Positions 22,501-33,985 of a DNA stretch of 64,000 nucleotides are shown here, piece by piece. This DNA comes from Grammothele lineata (Eukaryota > Basidiomycota > Agaricomycetes > Polyporales > Polyporaceae), in assembly GCA_002150815.3 (NCBI GenBank), contig NDFF03000033.1:1-64000 (forward strand). Direction: 5' to 3'. The position numbers and the translations under genes are program-made. The notes under the pieces are model-generated. The model saw only the letters and a program-made list of their open reading frames with translations, was not told the DNA's origin and did not search any database. How positions within the stretch are numbered: position 1 is the first letter of the stretch; each line of letters opens with the position of its first letter.

Positions 22501-25351
22501 AGACGATCCGCGGAGAGCCGTTCCTGACCTTCGGCGAAAGACGTCTGGATAACCGCAATTGCATCGGCGGCCTGTCTGAGCTGATTCGTGGGTGGAACAA
22601 GAGCGAGGTCCACGGCATGGGCTTTCTTAGCGAGCTGGAAATGATCCGCTTTCGCTTCGAGTGCCTTGATCGCGCCCGACAGCATGATGCTGTAGGTATT
22701 GGAATCCGTGCGGACGCCCTTGTCGAGAGTGGAAGGGTCGAACGGCAGACTCAGTTGCACAGCTTGCTGGATCACTTCCAGGCTGATAGTACCGATGGAT
22801 GCATGGCGCTTCGTGGCCGTTCGGTCTGATACACCGACGAACTTGACCTCATCGACGAAGGGGATGCGGCCGGGTAACTCATCGAGGAATGCTTGGACGG
22901 AGGAACGAGTCGAACCGAGTTCCCCGTAGAGCTCTCCTTCCGTTTGTACAATGGTTGCATCCTCGAGAGCGCTCGCAAAAACTTCCTGGGTGGTCTTGTC
23001 GTATCGTACTTTCAAATCCTCGATGCGAATTTGGAAGAGATGTACCTCGTCACGGACGGCGCACATCGTAGATGCTTGCTTCAGGACAGATTCCCAGAAC
23101 CGAGCAGTGTCGTTGGTGGAATTAAGGAACGCCTCGAGGGCTGAAGAGGAATGAATTAGGTACTCTCGTAAAGTGGGCGTGAGGGTGGGAGATAAGGAGG
23201 CCAGGGGACCGGAGATTTCTTCCTGGGTACGATGGCGGAGAAGCGACAGACGTTCGAGAATTTCGGAAGGTGAGATGGACACCGTAGGGAGAGCTGTAGA
23301 GGGGCTCTCCGGGGTAGGAGGAGCATCGTGACGGACTTGCTGCCTCCACATTTGACGCGACATAGCATCAAGAACCTCACTTTTAATGCCGTCCACTTCT
23401 CGGTAGAGCGAATCCATCGACGACCAAACCTTCCGGACCTGAATGAGAGTGGCGATACGCGATGCAACCAAGTCCTTCATCTTGGTCGTGGCGGTCTGCC
23501 TGGTACTAAGGGCGTCAACGGTCGTAGCAGAGTTTGCTTTGAACTGCCCGTCGATCCAGGGGAAGTCGAGATGGAGAACAGAGGCACGGGCGCGAGCGAT
23601 GAGCGGCGTAGCCTCGGAATTGGCTTGCTCAAGCTCTTGGAGGATGGACGGGAAAAGGGAGAGGAAAATGGCGTGCCGAGTCTTGTCCAGGCATCCCTCA
23701 TTTGACAAGTCTGGAGTGGACCCATCTCCAGTGGAAGTTGTCACGCCACTCTCCAAGCGGTCCAAAAGCGACTCGAACCGGGATGTCAGATCTGCGACCG
23801 CTCTGCTTAGGGCTTCGGCCTGTTTGACAGCTTCCAGGGAGGCACGGTATTCCTTCGCGCATGCTTCAACCTTACGTATTTGCTCTTGAGCGGCTGCCAA
23901 TTCAGCAGATAGTTGTTGTATAACTGTCTGCGTGTAGGCGGCCTGATCCGGGAAGTGCGCGTGATCTGGCTTAGGAAACAAGGGTGAAGTGATAGGATTG
24001 CCTCGGAGTAGAAGTCGCTTGCTGAGAACGCCTGCGCGAGAGATAAAACTCGCATCCTGGCGCGAAGTAGGATGACTGAGCTTCGCTACTTCGATCTCTT
24101 CAAGGAGGGTCTGCGCATCGGACTTGTCTCTTAAGGTTTCCACATAGAACTCGTCAGCCCTGTAGCAGCGTGAGTACACGGCAGAATACTTTGAACCCAA
24201 GCTGTTCTTACTTCTTCCATTGCATGACAACTTGCATGACAAACTTGCCTATGTCTTCCATGGCGGTCATACCCTCATTCTCTAGTTTGTCCTGCTCGTC
24301 CAGAATCTCGTCAGGGACTGGCTTTCGACTGTCATCAATCAGTTTGTCGAGAATCTTCCCTGCGGGCATGATCTTGGAATGTCTCAGAGAGGATGTGCGG
24401 CTAGCGAATTGCGCTGCTTCTCGGGAAAGGGCCTCTGCGAGCTTGTAGCGTGCACTACGAGAGAAGCCGGGCATGGAGGCGCGTGAAGCTTCTGACGCGA
24501 TAGAAACTGTAGAGCCGCGCCTCTTTAAAACATGCTCGCTTGGGCTGGGCTCGTCAACTTCTAAGTTTTCGTATACTGAAGGCGACCACCGCGCCCGACT
24601 GGAAATAAAGTTTCGTAGGTCGTCAAGTAGGCTGCGGAGCTCTAACCATGCGGCGATGCGGCGCTCCTCCCAAGTCAATCTAACGTTGAGTAGTTCCAAG
24701 TTGTCTGACCTGTCGCGAAGGAGATGGAGAAGTTTGTCGAGAGCGTATATGGTCGTGAGGGCAACCTCGATCAGGTCAGTGTCCGCCGGGGACAAGTTTC
24801 GTTGAGCCGCAGCTTGGAGGGAGGTTAATCCCGGGAACAATGACAGAACGGTACATGGGGAGCTAACCTTTCGTGAATTTCTTCAGCTTCTTGAGCTCGC
24901 CCGAGTCGAATATCTCTGTTTCCTTCTCTATCCTGTCATGCTCCGTCATCCACTCTCGCAGTTGTTCGCGCGTCGGAAGGCCAGGAACCTCCGTGGCGGA
25001 CTCGCGCACAGCATCCATCCCAGCGAAGACCTCGATCGGGGGCAGTTGCTCCAGAAACTGGCACGCAGCTCAGCCCTGCTACCGGGCACATGGCTTCAAC
25101 GCGGTAGTACGCACCTTGGTCTTCTCCTCTATCCACGCTTTGCGCTCAATGAACGCCTGCAACTCAATGACCTCATGCCACTCCAGCGCTTCATCGTTCT
25201 CTGTCTTCTCGGAAGGTGCGTTCTTCCGCTCGAGAGAGAGGACTTGATCGGCGACGGCGAGAAGGTCCCGGACGTCACCAGAGAGGGGCGGACTCGCAGC
25301 AGGCGCATCGGGTGGACTACCCGAAGGGGGAGAGGCGTCGGCTGTGGACAT
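19563..25351 (-). CDS. GAR (Gas2-related) domain cytoskeletal protein with long charged helix
   Basis: Six exons: 25351-25115, 25057-24868, 24812-24212, 24159-21572, 21514-20011 and 19956-19563, total 5514 nt, 1837 residues in one consistent frame. The N-terminal 980 residues are helical and look spectrin- or KAR9-like in character. Residues about 985-1190 are an almost unbroken Glu/Arg/Lys/Ala helix (repeats such as EEERRAQEEAKRKAQEEAER). A Ser-rich linker follows, then a GAR domain at about 1634-1716: KLPVEIKVELVADTWKDQSG, KYWIGDTD, LCFCRIL, VMVRVGGGWQELSRFIKDHF. GAR/Gas2 domains bind microtubules, so a link between microtubules and other cell structures is likely. Similarity to KAR9-type spindle-orientation proteins is my inference only. 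The last intron lies inside the GAR domain between ELS and RFIKD. Confidence 0.85.
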
Positions 25352-26345
25352 GGGTCTGTCCCAGTGCTTCAGACGGGTCCTGCAAGTCGGCTGAGGTTGT
25401 GGTTATGAGCGCGTGAATGAGTGGGGGGTTATCTAAGGACGGAGTCAGAGCATGGTGCGCAGACGTGGACGAGGTGAGAATATCGGTCGGCGTTTCTGGG
25501 CAGGTGGAGGGTCCTTGCAACGAGGTCGCGGCGCGCGTCCGCCGTCCGTCATATTATGACACCGGCGCTTCCATTGCGTCCCTTCAAGTCCATGACCTGC
25601 TCGCGCAGTTGGTGGTGGAATGGCACCACGGTTGCCTTCTAGACAGCCGGATTGTAACATGTTTCCTCGTATCTTCATTGCGGTACATACACCATGGCAA
25701 TAGCACAACTACAACTGCTTTACATCCTTGACATAGTACGTGCACCATCCTCACCCGAAGTCGCCATGGCGAAAGTACTGTAGACCGCTCAAGCGCCACA
25801 GCGTAATCTCCGAAGTCAGTGCCGCACCCACCTGACAGACAATTCAAAGCACATGACATTCCAGCATCCGTCTCTCATTCCCACAATTCAGCGAACTGTT
25901 TGACATCTAGCAGCCAGAGCGGTCGCACGATGCAGTCAGCACGTACGTACCGCAAATCATAAATTACGGTGTCTTCTACAGTAACGGACCGTGCCACAGG
26001 GCTAACAGATAGAGAGACATGAGAGAGCGTCGTTAGGGATGTCAAGACTCAAGTGTACAAAGCATCGCGAGTACAGAGTGCTACATGATGCACACAAACC
26101 TAGTGGGCCGAACGTAGGGACAGGATATTACTCGTGGCAGTGGAAGGGTCGAATGAGGGTCGAATGGACGAACAAGCACAGAGGAAAGCGTAGGCTAATA
26201 AAATAGGGTTCAAGCAATAGTATGGCGAATGAAAGGGGAAAAGAAGACAGATGAGAGTGTCTGAACAAAACGAAGAACGTATGTGAGGTTCCGATATCGA
26301 ATGCATGCCTCAAACCGAAAACGCGACCCATTCTCACCGCCGCCA
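25352..26345. other. spacer between GAR gene and BEM1
   Basis: 994 bp between two minus-strand genes: promoter of the GAR gene on the left, 3' UTR of BEM1 on the right. Short open frames on both strands show no family features. No repeat or RNA gene seen. Confidence 0.45.
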
Positions 26346-28449
26346 CTACTCTGCGTAAAGGACATGCCGATCCGTACTGTCCAGCCATGCGCGGAGGTCG
26401 CCATCGCTTCCAAGAGTGACGAACTCGTTGCTGAGGCTGTCGCGGTAGCGGAGGGCAGCGACGTCTCCGCCGAGCCGTGCCTGTACCTTATCCACAAGTT
26501 GCGCATGCGTGACCTTGGGGTGCACGCGGATCGCGACGAGGTCGTCGGACACGCGGTCGAAGATTTTGATCTTCAAGAACGCGGCGCTCGGGTTCGTGGC
26601 CGAGATAGGCGGATTGTAGGCGGCGTTGGAGGCGGAGCGCGACCGACCTGACGTCGACGTCGCGGCGGTGTGGACGGAGCCCGCCTGAGAAGAGCGCATG
26701 GAAACGGGGGAAGGGTCGTGTGAGGAGGCGAGGGACGAACGCGACGCTGCGTTGGCTTCGTACGGGTCGATCTCGAGCGGCGTGCGACTGCGTCCTTCGG
26801 ACCGGCTGGGGGCGGGAGAATGCGTGCGAGAGAAGGACTGGGAAGCGATTTGCGGAGAGTGCGAGCGCGGTGACGCGCCGTCGGCTCGCCGCCGCACAGA
26901 GTTGACAGACTCGGCCCGCGCATGTCCCGTCCCGTTCGCATGTGCGTAGTATGAACTCCTGCCTCCTTCGTCGTCGTCATATCTTGACGCCTCGCTAAGC
27001 CGGTTCTCGGCATGTTGGGAGACACGCAGGCGGGATATCTGGTCTGGAAGGGGAGCAGCCTCAGCTGAACCCAGGGGTGACTCCTCAGGAAGCTTTCCAA
27101 GCGCATCGACCTCGCTCCGCCGTGGCTCGACATTCACCTCGCCATCACCAGGCCTCAGGGAAAAAAATCCACGGATGTGAGGGTGCTCGACGACGTAGCG
27201 CGCATAGCTCTTGAACGCAGAGAGTTTGTGCAGATATTCGTCCAGTTCCGCCCGCCGACTCATTGTGATTTCGTTATCGACCACGTCCACCGGCCCTGGC
27301 ATATATGGAAGTATACGAGTAGACGTATCGGGGCGACCGGCCTCGTGAGGGAAGGTATCGAGAAGCTCGACCTGAAAGTCATAGAAGTCGTTGTAAGAAC
27401 GGAAGAGAACCAGCTCCTTCGCTGGTGGGAGGGACTGAGATCGGACGGCAGGGTACGGTTGATAGATAGCTTGGACGCGGAACCAGTATTCTTCCGCTTC
27501 ATAGTGGTAGGACTTCACCTCGGCGGATAGGAGGATGCCCTCAGGCAATAGCTTCGTCGAGGGAGGAGGTGGAGGATCTTGGGGCTGCGTTGTCTGTTGA
27601 GGGAGAGGGGTCGCACCTTCAACCTGAATAACAGGCTCCGGGATGACAGGTTCCGGAGGCGCGGGAGAAGCTCCGAACGAACCCAGCGACGGGGAGACGC
27701 TCCCCTCGTCCAGCACCCCTAGAGAGATGCTGTTCGCTTTGTAGCTGATGACTGCACGCTTCCACTCCTCTACTCGCGGTAGCTCTCCGTTGTCGATGAG
27801 AGCGAGAACATCTTCGACTGCTTTGCCTGTTGCCGGGTCGCGAATCTCGACGAAGGATACTGGGATGAGGCCAGGTCGACCAAGTCGGCCGATGGGTTTG
27901 GCGACGAACCATTCACGATTTGATTGGGCGACGACGGTTATAGGGTCGCCGGACTTCGCGTCAAGCTCGTCGGCCCGCTCAGCGGTAAAGTCGTAGAGAA
28001 CGACGGCATAGTAGGTCTTCAGTTTGGGGGAGGATGGGGCGGATCTCGCACCGATGCTAGACAGGCGATCGGCCGGACTGGTCGGTTTGGGAGAACGTGG
28101 GCTATGGTTCCGAGTTAGCGAGGAATACGTACACGAGCGAGCATACTCACGTAGCCGCGCCCTTCGAGAACTCCTCGAAGAGATTGGAAGGAACGAGTCC
28201 TCGTGCGCCGGACATGGGGTTATGGGCTTCGTACCAGAGACCTCCGTTGTCGTGGAGGACATGAAAGAAGTCGCCTTTCTCAAAAGACAACTCCTGGGGC
28301 GCATTGGACTTGTAAGAGCCTAACGCTCTGATAACCTTCTTTGGGGGCTGGATGACATGGGCCGGTTTGGAAAGTGCGGGCAGTGGGGCCGGAGTAGAAA
28401 TGTGGTGGTGGTCCTTGTTGCCATTCAATGACTTGCGGAGGGTCTTCAT
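26346..28449 (-). CDS. BEM1: BEM1/Scd2 polarity scaffold (SH3-SH3-PX-PB1)
   Basis: Two exons: 28449-28151 and 28101-26346, 684 residues, with one 49-nt intron. Domains in order: SH3-1 at about 38-98 (VIRALGSYKSNAPQELSFEK, GLVPSNLFEE); SH3-2 at about 130-190 (AVVLYDFTAERADELDAKSG, GLIPVSFVEI); PX at about 295-410 (YWFRVQAIYQ, LVLFRSYNDFYDFQVELL, LPYMPGPVDVVDNEIT with RRAELDEYLHKL); a Ser-rich linker; PB1 at about 605-684 (FLKIKIFDR, LRYRDSLSNEFVTLGSDGDL). This is the full Bem1 order. Known role: brings together Cdc42, its exchange factor Cdc24 (through PB1) and PAK kinases at the growing tip. Divergent from NOT3 across 1.1 kb. Confidence 0.97.
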
Positions 28450-29594
28450 AGCGGAAAAAGATAGAGAGAAAAGGGTCGTGAATAGGCGTGAGGCGAAGGA
28501 GAGGACGAGAAGGTAACCCGCAGGGCGTATGTATTATCTGTGAGACGGGCGGGGCCGCCGCCTTCGCGTCCATACCTCCTCTTTCCCACGGGGGGCTTCC
28601 AATTGTTGCGCTTCCGCATTTGGGCCCATCAGGCGCCGCCGGCCAATCACCACGCGCGCTCACATCGGACCTTCATCTCGCAGCCTGTGCTGCGAGCGTG
28701 CCCCGGCTCCTGCTGCGCCATTTGCCTGCGCTCCTTCCGTTCTTCCTCCCACCCATCGCACCATACTTGCGCTCTCCCCTTCTTCTTCCGCCACTCATGC
28801 ATGGCGGCCACGCGTAGGCATTTTCTGTCAAACACCCCGCCTGACGTCAGTGATCCCATCACGCACCCGAGCTCGCTCGTGAGCAGCCTGTGCAGATCAC
28901 CCCCGCCACTCGATCCAAACGGACCTCGCACATCTCATCCTCTCGCGACCTAGGCGGGTAGGGCCGACCTGGTACAACTAGTAATAGATGGCCCTGGTGG
29001 ATACTCGTCTACTTCTACGCCAGCCATATGCGGATCTTGCATCATCTGTGAGACGGTGGGGTACTGTATTCAGGTTCGTCAATTGAGGAGAGTACCCGGC
29101 CAGCGCAGGGTTGTAGGAATCTAGCCTTTGCTATGGACCCTCGATCTCACCATGGTAACGCATCGCTGTCGCCTGTCATTTCTCCGTCAATATGTTCGCA
29201 GGTGGTGAATGGCTCTGAATCTGATGATATGCAATGGCTGTATGGTTGTGGTCATTTCGGATTCCTAGTATCTCCTGTAAGCGTCATATAGAAGATCTCC
29301 TTCAAAGCAACGAGCCGTCGCTCGATCTACATGGCATCGGTTTCGCGATAGTGACATTCACATCGAGATTGATTGTGAAAGGGTCTCTAAACGTTGTCTA
29401 TCGTTGAACTTGAGCGCGGATGCCCTCGTCTTGTAGTGTTCAGCGTCTACTAGGGAATAGGTTGTATGTTCGGAGCCAGATCACGTGAGTGTGCGGATTG
29501 GGGGACAAATGGACTCCATCCATCGCCGTTCAGCGCCTTGTAACTCTCGTCCGCACACCTCCCCTGTCCTTTCGCATCGCTCTACACTATCATC
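28450..29594. promoter_or_regulatory. divergent promoter region between BEM1 and NOT3
   Basis: 1145 bp between two start codons that face away from each other. CCAAT motifs occur near 28643 (GGCCAATCACC). The middle (about 28960-29460) is AT-richer with no coding potential. No TATA box near either start. Confidence 0.45.
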
Positions 29595-32500
29595 ATGGCA
29601 GCAAGAAAGCTGCAGAGTACGTATTGCTTGACCTGTCATATACCTTGTGTGCTCACACACTGTTCGTCTAGCCGAAATTGACCGGACCTTGAAGAAGGTC
29701 GCGGAGGGTGTCGAGCTCTTCGAGAGCATATACGACAAGATGCAGGCGTCGACAAATCAGACACAGAAGGAGAAATTGGAGACAGATCTGAAGACGCAGA
29801 TAAAGAAGCTACAGCGGTTGCGCGACCAAATTAAGTCTTGGGTAGCAAGTAATGACATCAAGGACAAGTCCGCATTGCTCGACAACCGCAAGTTGATTGA
29901 AACGGTGAGTAGCAATCTATACTTTCCTTATAGCTACAATATTCCGGCACGTCGCGCCGAAGGAATGACGCGTGGTAACCTATGCCTCCCCCTCTCCTTC
30001 CCGACCCAAATGACCTCCATGTACTAACCCCGTATGCGCGCGTTTCCCCTCGGTTTCGTTCGCTGGTCGAACGGACAATTTCGTCTCTAGCAAATGGAGA
30101 AATTCAAGGCTTGCGAGAAGGAGATGAAGACGAAAGCTTTCTCGAAGGAGGGCCTCACACAATCGGCGAAGCTCGACCCGAAGCAACAGGAGAAAGCTGA
30201 CACGATGTCCTGGGTACAAAGCATGATGGACGAGCTCATGGTCCAGGCGGAGACGGCAGAAGCGGAGATTGAGACATTGCAGGGAGGCGGCAAGAGGAAG
30301 AACAAGTCCGGTAGTGCGGGAGCGGAGCGGTTAGAGTCGCTGGAGAAGCTGAACGAGCGGCGGAAGTGGCACATCAGTCGACTTGAGATCATCCTCCGCC
30401 TGCTTGACAACGGTTCTCTTGCCACAGAGAAAGTCCTTGCGTTGCAGGAAGATGTTAAATACTTCGTGGAAAGCAACATGGTGCGCGGCATTTTCATACA
30501 CCCATGCTATTGTCGGCTGACGTTTCTGGAAAGGAGGACGGCTTTGAAGAGTACGAGGAAGTATATGATGATCTCAATCTCGATGAGGAGGAGGAGAAGT
30601 TCCGCATGCCGAATGACGACAGCGAAAGCGAAGATTCAGAGGAGGCGAGTGAAGGTACGCAACCCGCTTTCTTTTCAAGCGTGCTCGTCCTCAGTGCCTA
30701 TAGACCTGCCGCTACGCACACCATCGAAGAAGCATGATGAGGAAAGTGTTGCAAGTAGTCACAAGCGAGATAGTCCAGTCCTGAAGAAAGCAGTACCATC
30801 ACTGCAGCAGCGAAGTACGCCCTTAACGACCGAATATAGTGTTGGGACTGACTCCAGGGTACTAGAGCCATCTATAGCGGCGGAAGGTGAGGTTGACGCG
30901 CCTCCCTGTATAGCGCCGTGCTGACCATACCGCCTTAGCCCCCAAACCCCCGCCTCATGCCAACTTTGCGCAACAGTCAGTAGCCAGTATGGTGAAGGCG
31001 CCAGCACCACCACGAAATCCTCCATCTGGGTATGCAAAGGTGGCGGCTGCGGCGGTCGCGCCTACAGCACCATCACAAGCACCCCTGTCCCAGGCATCAG
31101 CATCGTCCCAAACGACAGTAGTTCCGCCAACGCCTTCTGCCTCCTCTATGACCGCATCAAGTTCCATTCCTCCAGACCAGCGTTCTGCTGTGACTTCGTC
31201 ACCGAGCCTCACGCATCCATCTGTTACGAGTCCGATGCTTTCGTCTGCTGCGTCCGTATCTCATCTGCCCGACGACTCCATCTCTTCGGCTCACGACTCT
31301 CCCTCGCTATATGATGCGGTCCCCAGTTCTATCGGCGCTCCCGCGGCGACGTCATCTCCGCAACGCGTGGCACCACGAAAAGGTCGGTCCCGTAATGGGG
31401 TATGATCTATTCCAATACGTTCTTCTGATCGAAGCATGCGTTTAGCCTCGCTCTCCTCGCCCACGTCGCTACAGCCTCCAGGCATTCCGGTGCGTGTTGC
31501 ACAGTGCTTGATGCGCGCGGCACATTTACCGACCTCACTCTTTACTCGCTGTAGCTCCCGCCGCAACAAGAGACTGCACCTACATCGCACACTAACGGTG
31601 TTGCACCAGCTGCCCCTGCACGAGAAGCACCGACGCCCTCGCCGCTTCCGACACAAGCACAAGCATTCCCAGTTGCACCTAGCGCACCTGTAGCTTCCGC
31701 CGCTGCATCACCGTTGCTTCATCCCGCTCAGCAACAGTCTCAGCCGCCACAATTTCCTCCGGGCGTGGCGTCTAACAACACGGAGCAGACGAAACTTGCG
31801 CCAGGAGCAGGAGCGGCACGCCCGCCTTCAGCCACGTCAGGACAGCTGCCTACACAGATACAGCCACCCAGACCGAACGCGTTCCCCGGCTCGTTGTCGG
31901 ACTTGGTGATGTCATTCGAGAATGTGAAACAGAAGGGTGCGTGGGTCCTCTTGAGTGTCCTTATCCGATTCCAGAAGTGGCGTGGCAGTCGCTAACGATG
32001 GGCCGCTCGTGCAGCGCCACATCGGATGTCGAACCTCGACCAGGTGCACAAGCTCCTCCAGGGCAGCTATTCTAGTATGCCTCAGCCGCAGGACACAGAG
32101 AAGTGAGTTTGTTGACTCTGGGTCTTGATCACGACTAATAGGTTTTCCACACTGTTTCGCGCCACTCAGGCCTAAGTACTACGTGCCTCGCAACCCTGTG
32201 CAAACGCCGTCATACTATCCTCAAGGGCCTCATCCTCTGCTGAACACGCCCGGTATCTTTTCTCAGTTGGACGTTGAGACACTCTTCTACGTGTTCTACT
32301 ACCACCCGGGCACGTACCAGCAGTATGTTTCATGTCTTTCATGCCGCCGTTCCTCGTGTCGGATGATTGCCTCGTGTTGATCACATGGCGCGCCCTCCTT
32401 GCAGGTACCTCGCTGCGAAGGAGCTCAAACGACAGTCGTGGCGTTTTCACGTCAAGTATCTGACGTGGTTCCAGCGACACTCGGAGCCCCAAGCGATTAC

Positions 32501-32609
32501 GGAAGAGTACGAACAGGGCGTATACGTCTACTTCGACTGGGAAGGCTCATGGTGCCAGCGCAAAAAGAGCGATTTCCGGTTCGAGTACCGCTATCTATCT
32601 GAGGACTAA
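29595..32609 (+). CDS. NOT3: CCR4-NOT complex subunit NOT3/NOT5
   Basis: Eleven exons: 29595-29616, 29672-29904, 30091-30480, 30534-30654, 30704-30886, 30939-31399, 31475-31489, 31555-31936, 32015-32102, 32170-32322 and 32405-32609; 750 residues. The N-terminal coiled-coil domain starts [20 protein letters not shown] and continues through [15 protein letters not shown] and [13 protein letters not shown], followed by the acidic [13 protein letters not shown] motif. A Pro/Ala/Gln-rich linker leads to the NOT2/3/5 box (about 610-750): [72 protein letters not shown]. Known role: scaffold and NOT module of the CCR4-NOT deadenylase, which links translation to mRNA decay. Exon 7 is a 15-nt exon chosen because it alone keeps phase on both sides. 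Confidence 0.95.
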
Positions 32610-33114
32610 TTGACTAGCCCCAAACACTGAGTCGAGTATTATTCAAAGTTGAGGGATGGGGATGCTGCCTCTTCAGCTCCTGCTGCCCTGCCTATCCGTT
32701 GGTCTACCCTCGTCGTGGACAAACGCTCGTTCATTTCTTTCTCTACCCTTCTCTCTTCCATCACTCCCTCGCATACTGTTTCCGTAGCTGCGTCGGGCCT
32801 ACGGCCCGCGTCTGTATATGAACCCGCTACCACTCCGTGTATTGTCATCATGGACAATGATTAATCTTACGTTCACCTCCGGCACTCATTATGAGAGATA
32901 TTTTTCCGAAAAGGCTACGTCGCTCACATCCGCAGGGGTGGAACAGTCGATCGTATGGACTGACGGCATGCTCCCTGACCGCCATCTCAGAATTCTAGGT
33001 GATATGGCGCAGGAGAGGAGCAATAATGTCCAGATTAACGTCGAATGTACGGTGGTGACATGGCCCTTGAACATTAGCGCTCTAAACAATAGCAACGAAG
33101 GGGATGTAAAGTGT
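32610..33114. other. convergent spacer, NOT3 and bL12m 3' ends
   Basis: 505 bp between genes that point towards each other. Both 3' UTRs must lie here. No open frame or repeat of note. Confidence 0.45.
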
Positions 33115-33985
33115 CTACTCAAGCACAACAGTTGCGCCGAGGTCCGCAAATGTCTTTTTGAGTTTCTCTGCGTCCTCCTTCGAGATGCCTTCCTTGAGTA
33201 CCTGGGGCAGCGACTCCACGAACTTCTTCGCCTGGAGAGACACGACATAGTGTGAGCGGAGGCAGTACAGCGCGTACAGTACCAAATGTAATGACAAAAC
33301 GCGCCTCAATGAGCGTGAGGTTAGGTACCATAGCCTTAACCTCACGGATAATCTTGGGCTTCGCCGCGGCATCGAACGCCTCGAGCTTGACGTTAAATAC
33401 CGTCTTCTCTTTGGGCTTCTCCTGAATACAGAGGGCTGCGTCCAGACCTATCACACACAGTAAGAAACAATTACACGACGTACCGCCTCGACCTCCTCAG
33501 CCGCTGCCGCTGCTGGTGCCGCCGTCGCCGCCGCTGCAGGCATGGCAATCTCCTGGATGTTCAGCCGTGTCTGAATGACGAGGGACATGCGCGTTAGAGC
33601 AGCAGTTGTCGGAAATCATAAATCAATGGCATCACACCTTAAGCAAAGAGACGAGGTCGGCGGCCTGAAGGAGCGTGAGGCCGGAAATGTCATCCACGAT
33701 TTTGTTCAACTTCGGGTCGGCTGGTGGAGGGAGCGCGCTTGATGACGACGCAGCCTCGGTCGCAAGGCATCGTGAGGGGCTCGCAAAGACACGCGCCCTA
33801 CAAGTGGTAGGATGAGTTCGGGTGCTTGCCGTTGGTAGATACGAATGCGCGCAGGGAGAGAAGTGTGCTGACCGTGTCGCGCGACATGCGCGGGGGATAG
33901 AACGGAGGACAGAGGAACACCGAGTCTACGAGCGCGTGAGTAGAGCAACTCAGGATTACCGTCGTCGCCAAAGACTGACCGCCAT
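33115..33985 (-). CDS. mitochondrial ribosomal protein bL12m (L7/L12)
   Basis: Clear exons on the minus strand: 33797-33638, 33570-33484, 33421-33305 and 33231-33115. They code the L7/L12 N-terminal dimerisation part (DPKLNKIVDDISGLTLLQAA then DLVSLLKTRLNIQEIAM), an Ala-rich hinge, and the C-terminal domain (EKTVFNVKLEAFDAAAKPKI, REVKAMVPNLTLIEAKKFVE, GISKEDAEKLKKTFADLGA). Upstream residues such as ARVFASPSRCLATEAAS look like a mitochondrial presequence. The first exon or exons are uncertain; a start at 33985 (MAVSLWRRR) gives an Arg-rich leader, but the splice into 33797 needs an unusual short intron or a GC donor. The intron at 33232-33304 also needs a GC donor (GCGCGT) to give TLIEAKKF. 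Role: stalk protein of the mitochondrial large subunit that recruits elongation factors. Confidence 0.85.
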
